Below are positions 1 through 5,284 of a DNA stretch of 5,373 nucleotides, one piece after another. The DNA lies in the NCBI GenBank assembly GCA_030844625.1, contig JAUUNJ010000207.1:1-5373 (forward strand), given 5' to 3'. The notes beneath the pieces were generated by a model that saw only the letters and a program-made list of their open reading frames with translations, ran no database searches and was not told the origin of the DNA. Position 1 is the first letter of the stretch; every line of letters begins with the position of its first letter. The stretch comes from Roseburia sp. (GTDB taxonomy: Bacteria > Bacillota > Clostridia > Lachnospirales > Lachnospiraceae). Position numbers and translations under genes: made by a program.

Positions 1-206
1 AAGTTAACTTAGATGGTTTAAAGGAAGATAATCGAAGCTATAGTGTTTCTTTTGATAAAATAGAGCAGTTGGGTTTTTCATCACAGAAGTCTATTGAAGT
101 TGGAGTAGAAGAAATTGCAAATAGCATGAAATCAGGGTTAATTAATAATCCATTCTGCGATATATATAGCAACGTAAAAGTTGCTACTAAGGAATATTTG
201 AATTAA
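1..206 (+). CDS. C-terminal end of an NAD-dependent epimerase/dehydratase (partial)
   Basis: An open frame enters from the left edge (first complete codon at 3) and gives 67 residues before TAA at 204-206. The residues RSYSVSFDKI, then LGF, then a short helix with VEEI match the C-terminal pattern of extended short-chain dehydrogenases that act on nucleotide sugars (xRxYxVxFxKixxxLGFxxxxxxxxGixEi). The Rossmann fold and the active-site YxxxK lie outside the window, so the substrate and whether it epimerises, dehydrates or reduces cannot be told. The stop codon runs straight into the ribosome binding site of the aminotransferase gene, so the two are co-transcribed. It is probably the first sugar-modifying step visible here. 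Family assignment is by C-terminal pattern only. Confidence 0.7.
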   Translation, partial: VNLDGLKEDNRSYSVSFDKIEQLGFSSQKSIEVGVEEIANSMKSGLINNPFCDIYSNVKVATKEYLN

Positions 207-210
207 GGAG
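205..210 (+). promoter_or_regulatory. Ribosome binding site of the aminotransferase gene
   Basis: AAGGAG overlaps the stop codon of the upstream epimerase gene and lies 7 nt before the ATG at 218. It fixes that start and links the two genes in one transcript. Confidence 0.8.
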
Positions 211-217
211 TTAGAAT

Positions 218-1408
218 ATGAAACAATTAGCAATATTAGGTGGGAAACCAGCGTTTTCAAGTCAATTAAAATTTATAAAACCTATGTTTCCTACTTATTC
301 AGAATCAAAATATGAGTCATACTTTAACGAAGTTTTTAAAACTGGGATGCTCTCAAAAGGGAGATTTTTAGAAAAGTATGAGTCTGAGGTGAGCAGTTAT
401 TTAGGAGCTCCCTATGTAACTGCTGTCTCTTCTGGGACTATAGGATTAATTTTAGCATTAGAAGCATTGGGAATAAAAAGTGGTGATGAAGTCCTTGTCC
501 CTAGTTTTACATTTTGTGCAACTGTTCATGCAATTAAAAAGGTTGGAGCTATTCCTGTTTTTGTAGATTGCAACTCTGAAACATTTACAATCGAAACAAA
601 TAACATTGAAAAATATATCACTCCTAAAACAAAAGCAATTATTGCTGTGCACATATTCGGAGTTGGAGCAGAAGTATATGAATTAGAAAGGGTATCTAAA
701 ACCCATAATCTTAAACTTATCTATGATGCTGCTCACGCATTTGGTAGTACCATTGACAAAACACATTTGGGAAACTTTGGTGATATCTCAGTATATAGTA
801 CCTCTCCTACAAAAACTCTAGTTACAGGTGAAGGGGGAATTGTCGTAAGTAAAAATAAAGAAATTGATAGCAAAATTAGACTTTTAAGAGAATATGGAAA
901 TCCGGGAGATTATAATTGTACTGAGATTGGTGTTAATGCTAGACTTAGTGAGTTGGCAGCTATAACTGGTCTAATGTCATTGAGTGTAATTGACAAAAAT
1001 CTATCGGAGCGTAAAAAGATTGGCAATTATTATAGACAGTTATTATCTGAAATTGAAGGAGTATCGTTGCAAAAAATACCGGATAACCAAATTAGTACAT
1101 ATAAAGATTTATGCATAGTAGTGCATGCAAGGTCATTTGGGTTAGATAGAGATACAGTTGTTCAGAGTTTGAATAGAGAGGGTATTCAAACAAGAAATTA
1201 TTTTTCTCCTCCTATACATAAAATGGATTGTTATTCTGAATACAATGATCTTGTTTTAGAAAATACTGAAAATATTTCCAAAAATATAATTTGTTTACCT
1301 ATGCATCCATTTCTAACGTATGCAGATATCGAAATGATAGTTAATATTTTAAGAAACATTCATATCAATGCTGAAGAGATAAAGAAACGGGTGATACAAG
1401 ATGCTTAA
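218..1408 (+). CDS. DegT/DnrJ/EryC1/StrS family PLP-dependent sugar/aminocyclitol aminotransferase
   Basis: A 396-residue protein, full length for the family (about 370-440). It is a cytoplasmic fold-type I PLP enzyme that would move an amino group, usually from glutamate or glutamine, to a keto-sugar or keto-cyclitol. Visible marks are the N-terminal LAILGGKPAF, the phosphate-binding SSGT at 71-74, the cofactor-contacting D170 in YDAAHAFG, and the Schiff-base lysine K199 in STSPTKTLVTGEGG. Because the lysine is present, this is a true aminotransferase and not a 3-dehydratase of the ColD/RfbH type, which has histidine there. The GGKP start resembles aminotransferases of aminocyclitol and AHBA synthesis as well as polysaccharide enzymes, so the exact substrate is open. 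The gene follows the epimerase by 11 bp and overlaps the NUDIX gene by 8 bp. Confidence 0.9.
   Translation: MKQLAILGGKPAFSSQLKFIKPMFPTYSESKYESYFNEVFKTGMLSKGRFLEKYESEVSSYLGAPYVTAVSSGTIGLILALEALGIKSGDEVLVPSFTFCATVHAIKKVGAIPVFVDCNSETFTIETNNIEKYITPKTKAIIAVHIFGVGAEVYELERVSKTHNLKLIYDAAHAFGSTIDKTHLGNFGDISVYSTSPTKTLVTGEGGIVVSKNKEIDSKIRLLREYGNPGDYNCTEIGVNARLSELAAITGLMSLSVIDKNLSERKKIGNYYRQLLSEIEGVSLQKIPDNQISTYKDLCIVVHARSFGLDRDTVVQSLNREGIQTRNYFSPPIHKMDCYSEYNDLVLENTENISKNIICLPMHPFLTYADIEMIVNILRNIHINAEEIKKRVIQDA
1390..1395 (+). promoter_or_regulatory. Internal ribosome binding site of the NUDIX gene
   Basis: GGTGAT lies inside the end of the aminotransferase gene, 5 nt before the ATG at 1401. It matches the 3' part of the consensus AAGGAGGTGATC. 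With the 8-bp gene overlap this points to coupled translation. It is weaker than the other ribosome binding sites in the window. Confidence 0.5.
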
Positions 1409-1865
1409 CACACCAACAGAAAATTACGTGTCAACAATTCGAAAAAAGATAGGTAATGACTTACTTATTCTAGTAGGTTCAAATGTTATTATTGAAAATG
1501 AACTAGATCAAGTGTTGCTTCAAAAACGGTCTTCAGGAACATGGGGATTGCCAGGTGGATTATTGGAAGTAGGAGAGACACTTGAACAAACGGCAATTAG
1601 GGAAGTATTTGAGGAGACCGGATTAACAATTGAAGAATTGAAGTTAATTCATACTTTTTCAGGGCAGGATTATCATTTTGTTCTGCAAAACAAAGATGAA
1701 ATCTATGTAGTTACCTCTCTATACAAAGCGATTAATTATACGGGAGAATTGAATGTAAGTTCAGAAGAAACGCTGGAGTTAAGTTATTTCAATTATAACT
1801 CCCTTCCTTATAACATTGAACAAGAATATCTTGATTATATAAACTATTATAGAGGACTAAGATGA
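1401..1865 (+). CDS. NUDIX hydrolase
   Basis: A 154-residue protein of normal NUDIX length. The NUDIX box GX5EX7REUXEEXGU is perfect: G53, E59, R67, E68, V69, E71, E72, G74 and L75, preceded by TWGLPGG at 47-53. The enzyme would cut a nucleoside diphosphate linked to another group, using Mg2+ held by the glutamates of the box, in the cytoplasm. The N-terminal stretch up to residue 25 (YVSTIRKK, then LILVG) is typical of small Firmicute NUDIX proteins of unknown substrate. The gene starts within the aminotransferase gene and its TGA overlaps the next ATG by 4 bp. This suggests the substrate is an intermediate of the same pathway, for example an NDP-amino sugar split to NMP and sugar-1-phosphate. 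That role is inference; a house-cleaning nucleotide hydrolase is possible. Confidence 0.9.
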   Translation: MLNTPTENYVSTIRKKIGNDLLILVGSNVIIENELDQVLLQKRSSGTWGLPGGLLEVGETLEQTAIREVFEETGLTIEELKLIHTFSGQDYHFVLQNKDEIYVVTSLYKAINYTGELNVSSEETLELSYFNYNSLPYNIEQEYLDYINYYRGLR

Positions 1866-2503
1866 TTGACAAAAAAGAAATATTTATTTTTGATTTTGAT
1901 AATACTATTATTGAATCACTCCCTCTTTGTTTTAGTTGCTTCAGGATAGTGTTTGAAAAATATAAAAATATCAAAATGAGTGATTCGGATATTGAATCAT
2001 TATTTGGAGGTAGTGAGGAAGATATTATAAGGAGCCATGTAGAAGAAAAATATGCTGATGAAGCAGTCGAATTATTTTACATTCTTTATGAAAATTTACA
2101 CGATCATTTTATTGTTCAAAATAAAGTATTTGAAAATATTACTTTGCTATTAAAAAAATTAAATTACAAAGGAAAAAGACTTGCTGTTTTTACTGGTAAG
2201 GGGCGAAAAAGTATACAAATAAGTATGAAGAAATTAGAATTAGAAAAATATTTTAATTACATTGTATCTGATGATGATGTTGCTAATTCTAAACCTGATA
2301 GTGAAGGAATTTTGAAGATACTTGACCATTATAATGCAACTCCCTCAGATGCGATATTCTTTGGTGATTCAGATGCAGATATTATCTCAGCCAAAAAAGC
2401 AAATGTACTAGCTGTTGGTGTCAATTGGTATAAAACAAGAAAATTTACTATTTCTCCTGATATAATATCTAAGAATCCATTAGATATTATATACTCCTGC
2501 TGA
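1862..2503 (+). CDS. HAD-superfamily phosphatase, 3' end replaced by IS982 insertion
   Basis: A 213-residue HAD hydrolase with all four motifs: D11-F-D13-N-T15 (motif I, nucleophile and acid/base), T111 in VFTGKGR (II), K144 in SKPDSEG (III) and GDSDAD with D169 and D173 (IV). Residues from about 16 to 90 form a helical C1-type cap, as in phosphoglycolate-phosphatase-like enzymes, so a small phosphorylated metabolite is the likely substrate. The ATG overlaps the NUDIX stop (ATGA), with an AGAGGA ribosome binding site at 1851-1856. The last residues (the end of Y, then S and C, and the TGA) are coded by the left end of the IS982 element that begins at 2493. Without the element the frame would read on as IIYDRF and stop, so only one or two residues differ and activity is probably kept. 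Confidence 0.88.
   Translation: MIDKKEIFIFDFDNTIIESLPLCFSCFRIVFEKYKNIKMSDSDIESLFGGSEEDIIRSHVEEKYADEAVELFYILYENLHDHFIVQNKVFENITLLLKKLNYKGKRLAVFTGKGRKSIQISMKKLELEKYFNYIVSDDDVANSKPDSEGILKILDHYNATPSDAIFFGDSDADIISAKKANVLAVGVNWYKTRKFTISPDIISKNPLDIIYSC
2486..2492. repeat. Target-site duplication of IS982, left copy
   Basis: ATTATAT directly before the left inverted repeat, identical to 3447-3453. Seven base pairs is within the range seen for IS982 elements. Confidence 0.85.
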
Positions 2504-2511
2504 TAGTTGAT
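2493..2511 (+). repeat. Left terminal inverted repeat of the IS982 element
   Basis: The 19 bp match the right end with 4 mismatches, at repeat positions 3, 5, 8 and 11. The repeat supplies the TGA (2501-2503) that now ends the upstream HAD gene. Confidence 0.85.
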
Positions 2512-2516
2512 TTGAC

Positions 2517-2545
2517 TTAACAAAAAAGCCCATTTGGTGTACACT
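2517..2545 (+). promoter_or_regulatory. Probable transposase promoter
   Basis: TTAACA (2517-2522, 5 of 6 to the -35 consensus), a 17-nt spacer, then TACACT (2540-2545, 4 of 6 to the -10 consensus). It lies just inside the left end of the element and upstream of the transposase ribosome binding site. Prediction by pattern only. Confidence 0.45.
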
Positions 2546-2565
2546 GCAAGTGAAGAAAAATAGCA

Positions 2566-2571
2566 GGGAGG
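2566..2571 (+). promoter_or_regulatory. Ribosome binding site of the IS982 transposase
   Basis: GGGAGG, 8 nt before the ATG at 2580. It favours that ATG over the upstream in-frame GTG at 2550. Confidence 0.7.
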
Positions 2572-2579
2572 TAAACCAA

Positions 2580-3436
2580 ATGGACATTTTCCATTATACA
2601 CCGAATCGCCATCACCTTCAACTCAGTATGCCGCAGCTTCGTAAAGTCTGCCGTGACTTATATCAAAAAGTCGCTCCTGATGAGTTGATCCACCGCAAGA
2701 ATGTAGAGCAATGCAAGGTTTCGAATGTTTCTGTTTTAACCTTGATGCAATTTCAGGCAGAAATTGGGATGAAGTCACAGCGAAAGTTTTATCAATTTAT
2801 CCGAAATTTCTTCGGATTCAGGGATTGGAGAGAAGCCGCTTCTATCGCCGTGTTCATTATCTGATGCCCCTGCTTCAGCTGATTTGCCTCTATTTCAATC
2901 AGCTGGATTTTGATGAATTAGTCATTATCGACAGCTTTCCAGTCCTCTTGTGTCAGCCGGTTAGAAATCATCAGGCCAAGGTCTTGAATGAGGTGGCCAA
3001 CATCGGCTACTGCGCTTCCAAAAACATGTGGTTCTATGGTTTTAAAATTCATCTGGCGGTGACAGAGTCGGGCTATATTTTGGATTACTTGGTTACGCCT
3101 GTCTCGGTCCATGATATTCAGGTGGCAGAAGAGTTGCTGGATGCCATCCCCTATACTCCTGTTTTAGCGGATTTGGACTACTTGGGTAAGGAACTGAAAA
3201 AACGATTGGAAGCCAAGGGAATAGACTTTTTGACGCCGATTTGTAAAAATATGAAAGGAGCAGCTGAGCACAACAATCCTGCTATCCTGACAATCCGAAG
3301 GACCATCGAAACTCGGATCTCTGTCCTAAATGCATTGTTTAACATTGAACATCCGCTTGCTCGCTCTTTAGCAGGTTTGCAATTAGAGATCGAACGGGCT
3401 ATTTTGGTCTATAATTTAGGATTTTTTATCAACTAG
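2580..3436 (+). CDS. IS982-family transposase in two frames, possible programmed -1 frameshift
   Basis: The first frame starts at ATG 2580 (MDIFHYTPNRHHL) and would end at TGA 2862-2864. From about 2810 the family sequence continues in the -1 frame to TAG 3434-3436. The first frame carries the N-terminal helical part up to SQRKFYQFIRNF. The second carries LERSRFYRR, then the catalytic core: D in IIDSFPV, D in LADLDYLGK and E in RRTIETRIS. The two frames overlap at the heptamer A_AAT_TTC (2804-2810), in the right register for -1 slippage. A joined product would have 77 + 208 = 285 residues, normal for the family. Either the element uses programmed frameshifting or one base has been lost or gained and the transposase is dead. 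The only clear defect seen is this change of frame. The protein would bind the element's ends and move it by DDE chemistry. Confidence 0.8.
2804..2810 (+). promoter_or_regulatory. Candidate -1 frameshift slippery heptamer A_AAT_TTC
   Basis: In the zero frame the codons are CGA AAT TTC. Slipping back one base gives AAA TTT and enters exactly the frame that codes the rest of the transposase. A small perfect stem (AGAAG/CTTCT, 2831-2843) follows, but its 20-nt distance is longer than usual for a stimulator. Confidence 0.4.
3410..3415 (+). promoter_or_regulatory. Perfect -10 box near the IS right end, possible outward promoter
   Basis: TATAAT at 3410-3415 points out of the element towards the second HAD gene, 68 nt before its ATG. 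No good -35 or extended -10 is seen, so it is only a candidate for restoring expression beyond the insertion. Confidence 0.2.
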
Positions 3437-3446
3437 CAACACGGGT
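3428..3446 (-). repeat. Right terminal inverted repeat of the IS982 element
   Basis: Reading inwards on the minus strand it begins ACCCGTGTTGCTAGTTGAT. The transposase stop TAG (3434-3436) lies inside it. Confidence 0.85.
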
Positions 3447-3453
3447 ATTATAT
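3447..3453. repeat. Target-site duplication of IS982, right copy
   Basis: ATTATAT directly after the right inverted repeat, identical to the left copy. Joining the two flanks at one copy restores a continuous reading frame for the interrupted HAD gene through to a TGA at 3465-3467. Confidence 0.85.
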
Positions 3454-3473
3454 ATGATAGATTTTGATTTTAA

Positions 3474-3480
3474 AGGAGGA
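3474..3480 (+). promoter_or_regulatory. Ribosome binding site of the second HAD gene
   Basis: AGGAGGA, part of AAAGGAGGA (3472-3480), lies just before the ATG at 3484. A longer in-frame start at 3454 would put this site inside the coding region, so 3484 is the true start. Confidence 0.85.
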
Positions 3481-3483
3481 TTT

Positions 3484-4149
3484 ATGAATTTGAAAGGTAT
3501 AATCTTCGATATGGATGGAGTTATAGTTGATACAGAGTACCAAGATTTTCTAATACAGAAAGATTTTATCAAACACCTTAATCCAAAATCTAGTTACGAA
3601 GATTCTGAGCTATTGGTATTAGTTGGTAAATCATATTTTAATCTTTATAGGCTTTTACAGCAATTTATTGGGAAACAATATGATATAAAAACTATAGAAA
3701 AAGAATATGCTTCTTTTAGTGATGAGAAATATGAAAAAATTGATTATTCTTTACTTTTTAGAAAAGAAATTCTAAAAATTATTGACTATGCATTGAAAAA
3801 CGGAATCAAATTAGCTGTAGCATCATCATCAAAATATGAGCATATTAATGAAGTTTTAGAAAGGTGTGACATAAAAAAATATTTTGATGTCATCGTTAGC
3901 GGAGAGAATTTTGTAGAAAGTAAGCCAAATCCGTCTATCTATTTAACAACGCTACATAAGTTAGAATTGCAAGCAGAACAATGTATTGCAATTGAAGATT
4001 CATACTCTGGAATTGAATCTTCAACTAGCGCAGGAATTGCAACTATTGGTTATTATGATAGCCGATTACCATTTTTTAATGACAAAGCGCAATGGAAAGT
4101 TGAAAATATGAAAGAAGTTTTACAAATAATAGAATCACAGAGTCTTTGA
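3484..4149 (+). CDS. HAD hydrolase, beta-phosphoglucomutase / sugar-phosphatase type
   Basis: A 221-residue protein with the full HAD set: D9-M-D11-G-V (motif I), S114 in VASSSKYEH (II), K147 in ESKPNPSIY (III) and E171-D172 in IEDSYSGI (IV). The DMDGV...DTE start, the helical C1 cap between about 16 and 85, and the ED motif IV place it with beta-phosphoglucomutases and related sugar phosphatases rather than with the GDSxxD phosphatase upstream. It would act in the cytoplasm on a phosphorylated sugar or polyol, either moving or removing the phosphate. Before the IS insertion it followed the first HAD gene by 16 bp, so it was the last visible gene of the same operon. It is now separated from it by the whole element and may depend on read-through or on a promoter in the IS. 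It lies convergent to the minus-strand module. Confidence 0.88.
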   Translation: MNLKGIIFDMDGVIVDTEYQDFLIQKDFIKHLNPKSSYEDSELLVLVGKSYFNLYRLLQQFIGKQYDIKTIEKEYASFSDEKYEKIDYSLLFRKEILKIIDYALKNGIKLAVASSSKYEHINEVLERCDIKKYFDVIVSGENFVESKPNPSIYLTTLHKLELQAEQCIAIEDSYSGIESSTSAGIATIGYYDSRLPFFNDKAQWKVENMKEVLQIIESQSL

Positions 4150-4215
4150 GTTGAAAGGCGATGAGGTTCTTGAGGACGTTAGAAAGAAATAAACTTGTTT
4201 CATAACGAAATTTAA

Positions 4216-4259
4216 GGTAGAACTTATCAGGACTCTGCCTTTTTAGGCTCTTTTCTACC
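4216..4259. repeat. Nested inverted repeat downstream of the second HAD gene
   Basis: GGTAGAA (4216-4222) and TTCTACC (4253-4259) form a 7-bp outer stem. GCCT (4237-4240) and AGGC (4245-4248) form a small inner stem with a TTTT loop. No T-run follows on the plus strand, so it is not a clear terminator. The 170 bp from 4150 to 4319 hold no gene that I recognise. Confidence 0.3.
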
Positions 4260-4310
4260 ATTTGTCAAGTCTGTCAAGGCTTTAAGTAAAAAAATGAGAT
4301 ATGAAAAGGC

Positions 4311-4347
4311 AACACTTTTCTATACAAAATTTATAAAGTGTTTTTTT
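4311..4347 (+). terminator. Possible weak intrinsic terminator
   Basis: AACACTTT (4311-4318) and AAAGTGTT (4335-4342) can form a perfect 8-bp stem with a 16-nt loop, running into seven T (4341-4347). It could end transcription of the HAD operon before it meets the convergent unit. The stem has only 2 G/C pairs, and it overlaps the stop codon and end region of the IS3 remnant, so it could instead be part of that element's end. Confidence 0.3.
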
Positions 4348-4863
4348 AAAGCGCTGATTCGCTTAGCGATTGGGGTTTGGTAGTTCAGACTGCTGTGAAT
4401 GCGGTGATGATTCCACCAGTAAACGTAGTCCTTTGTTTTAAAGGTTAGTTCTTTCAGCGAATGGAAGGTTTCTTGGTTGACAAACTCGAGTTTGAAGGCA
4501 CGGTAAGTACTTTCAGACACAGCGTTGTCATAGGGACAAGCTGCTTGACTTAGAGACCGAGCGATGCCGCATCTCATCAATCAGCTGGTTATCAAACTCC
4601 TTACCACGGTCAGAATGGAACAGCTTGACATTGGTAAGCGCGTAAGGAATGCTTTGATTGGCTTGTTTGACGAGCTCTGCAGTCTTGTGCCACCCAACTG
4701 ACAGTCCAATAATTTCGCGGTTAAAGAGATCAATGATCAAACAAACATAAGCCCAACGATTTCCAACACGGACGTAGGTCAAATCTGTTACAATTGCTTC
4801 AAGTGGCTTTTCTTGGTCAAATTCTCGAGCCAATAGGTTTGGAATAGGTGCTTCATTTTTTTG
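4320..4863 (-). pseudogene. IS3-family transposase ORFB remnant, 5' truncated and frameshifted
   Basis: The rve integrase core of an IS3-family ORFB is readable from about 4863 down to TAG at 4320-4322. The first part (NEAPIPNLL, IVTDLTYV, FHSDRGKEFDNQ) is in the frame of the fusion gene described below. The last part, from about 4580, is in another frame (RSLSQAACPYDNAVSEST ... WWNHHRIHSSLNYQTP). The three catalytic acids can still be seen: D of VTDLTYV, D of HSDRG and E of DNAVSES. The ORFA part and the first roughly 100 residues of ORFB (helix-turn-helix) are missing. The change of frame near 4565-4575 (DEM|RHRS against M-R-C-G-I-A-R-S) needs one base lost or two gained to repair. The transposase cannot be functional. 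Confidence 0.85.
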
Positions 4864-5274
4864 AGCTAGTTCTTTATCAAAATAAACAGTATTATAATCC
4901 TGATCATTATAAACCGTTGAACCGATACCAGCAGACATTTTTTCGTAAACATGATATTCGTATAGTTTTGCTGATATTGAAACAACGTTCTTATAAGCTT
5001 CTTTTTGAACTAGGTTTCTGACATAATTAAGTGCATTATTCTTACCTTCATCTGATAAAGTATTATATAGTCGGACGATTTCGATCTCTGTAAAAAAACC
5101 TTTTGGTACATTTAGAATCTGCTCTAGTTGTTGCACTTTTTCTCTAGATGGTTGTTTTACTCCACGTTCCCATGCGGAATAGGCTTGATAGCTGACTCCC
5201 AACTGATCAGCAATATCTTTTTGAGTCATTTTTAGCTCTTTTCTTCGAGCCTTTAGTTTTTCTGGTTGATACAT
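4528..5274 (-). CDS. Chimeric HdiR/LexA-like repressor fused in frame to IS3 transposase fragment
   Basis: A 248-residue frame. Residues 1-60 are a Cro/CI-type helix-turn-helix (LKARRKELKMTQKDIADQLGVSYQAYSAWERG). Residues 61-137 are the linker and start of a peptidase S24 region, with the possible self-cleavage pair A115-G116 in KMSAGIGS. From about residue 138 the protein becomes IS3 rve sequence, and the last 13 residues are frameshifted. The S24 part with the catalytic Ser and Lys and the dimerisation surface is gone. Intact relatives (HdiR of lactococci and streptococci) repress DNA-damage or mobile-element genes and cut themselves on SOS signalling. This form could not be cut. It may be dead, or an uninducible DNA-binding protein. 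ATG 5274 is chosen over GTG 5277 because GAGG (5281-5284) lies 6 nt upstream. The gene starts 8 bp after the stop of the preceding gene. Confidence 0.75.
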   Translation of the reverse strand: MYQPEKLKARRKELKMTQKDIADQLGVSYQAYSAWERGVKQPSREKVQQLEQILNVPKGFFTEIEIVRLYNTLSDEGKNNALNYVRNLVQKEAYKNVVSISAKLYEYHVYEKMSAGIGSTVYNDQDYNTVYFDKELAQKNEAPIPNLLAREFDQEKPLEAIVTDLTYVRVGNRWAYVCLIIDLFNREIIGLSVGWHKTAELVKQANQSIPYALTNVKLFHSDRGKEFDNQLIDEMRHRSVSKSSSLSL

Positions 5275-5280
5275 CACTTA

Positions 5281-5284
5281 CCTC
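5281..5284 (-). promoter_or_regulatory. Ribosome binding site of the chimeric repressor
   Basis: GAGG on the minus strand, 6 nt before ATG 5274. It overlaps the TGA (5285-5283) of the preceding gene, which suggests coupled translation. Confidence 0.6.

Larger units (their letters stand above)
2493..3446 (+). mobile_element. IS982-family insertion sequence, 954 bp, complete with target duplication
   Basis: The left end ACTCCTGCTGATAGTTGAT (2493-2511) and the reverse complement of the right end, ACCCGTGTTGCTAGTTGAT (3428-3446), match at 15 of 19 positions. Both flanks carry the same 7 bp, ATTATAT. The length, the right end beginning ACCC when read inwards, and the DDE transposase with IIDSFP, LADLDYLGK and RRTIET all fit the IS982 family. 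By eye the element is clearly richer in GC than the operon around it, as expected for an incomer. Intact ends and an exact duplication point to a recent insertion. The insertion lies in the final codons of the first HAD gene, in the same orientation as the operon. Confidence 0.9.

Noticed and set aside
458..652. Minus-strand 64-codon frame inside the aminotransferase gene
   Set aside because: It is cysteine- and asparagine-rich, as expected for the shadow of an AT-rich gene, and the plus-strand gene has clear catalytic motifs.
2550..2579. Upstream GTG start of the IS982 transposase
   Set aside because: No ribosome binding site precedes it, and the added residues span the GGGAGG site that serves ATG 2580.
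2329..2601. Minus-strand 90-codon open frame across the IS left end
   Set aside because: It spans the junction between host gene and IS, so it is an accident of the insertion and antisense to two better-supported genes.
3454..3483. Longer start (ATG 3454) for the second HAD protein, adding 10 residues
   Set aside because: The extension would code the ribosome binding site itself, and its ATG lies at the edge of the IS target duplication. HAD proteins of this type begin a few residues before the DxD motif, as ATG 3484 gives.
4076..4261. Minus-strand 61-codon open frame
   Set aside because: It overlaps the end of the HAD gene, has no ribosome binding site that I can see, and resembles no family I know. 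A relic of a transposase end cannot be excluded.
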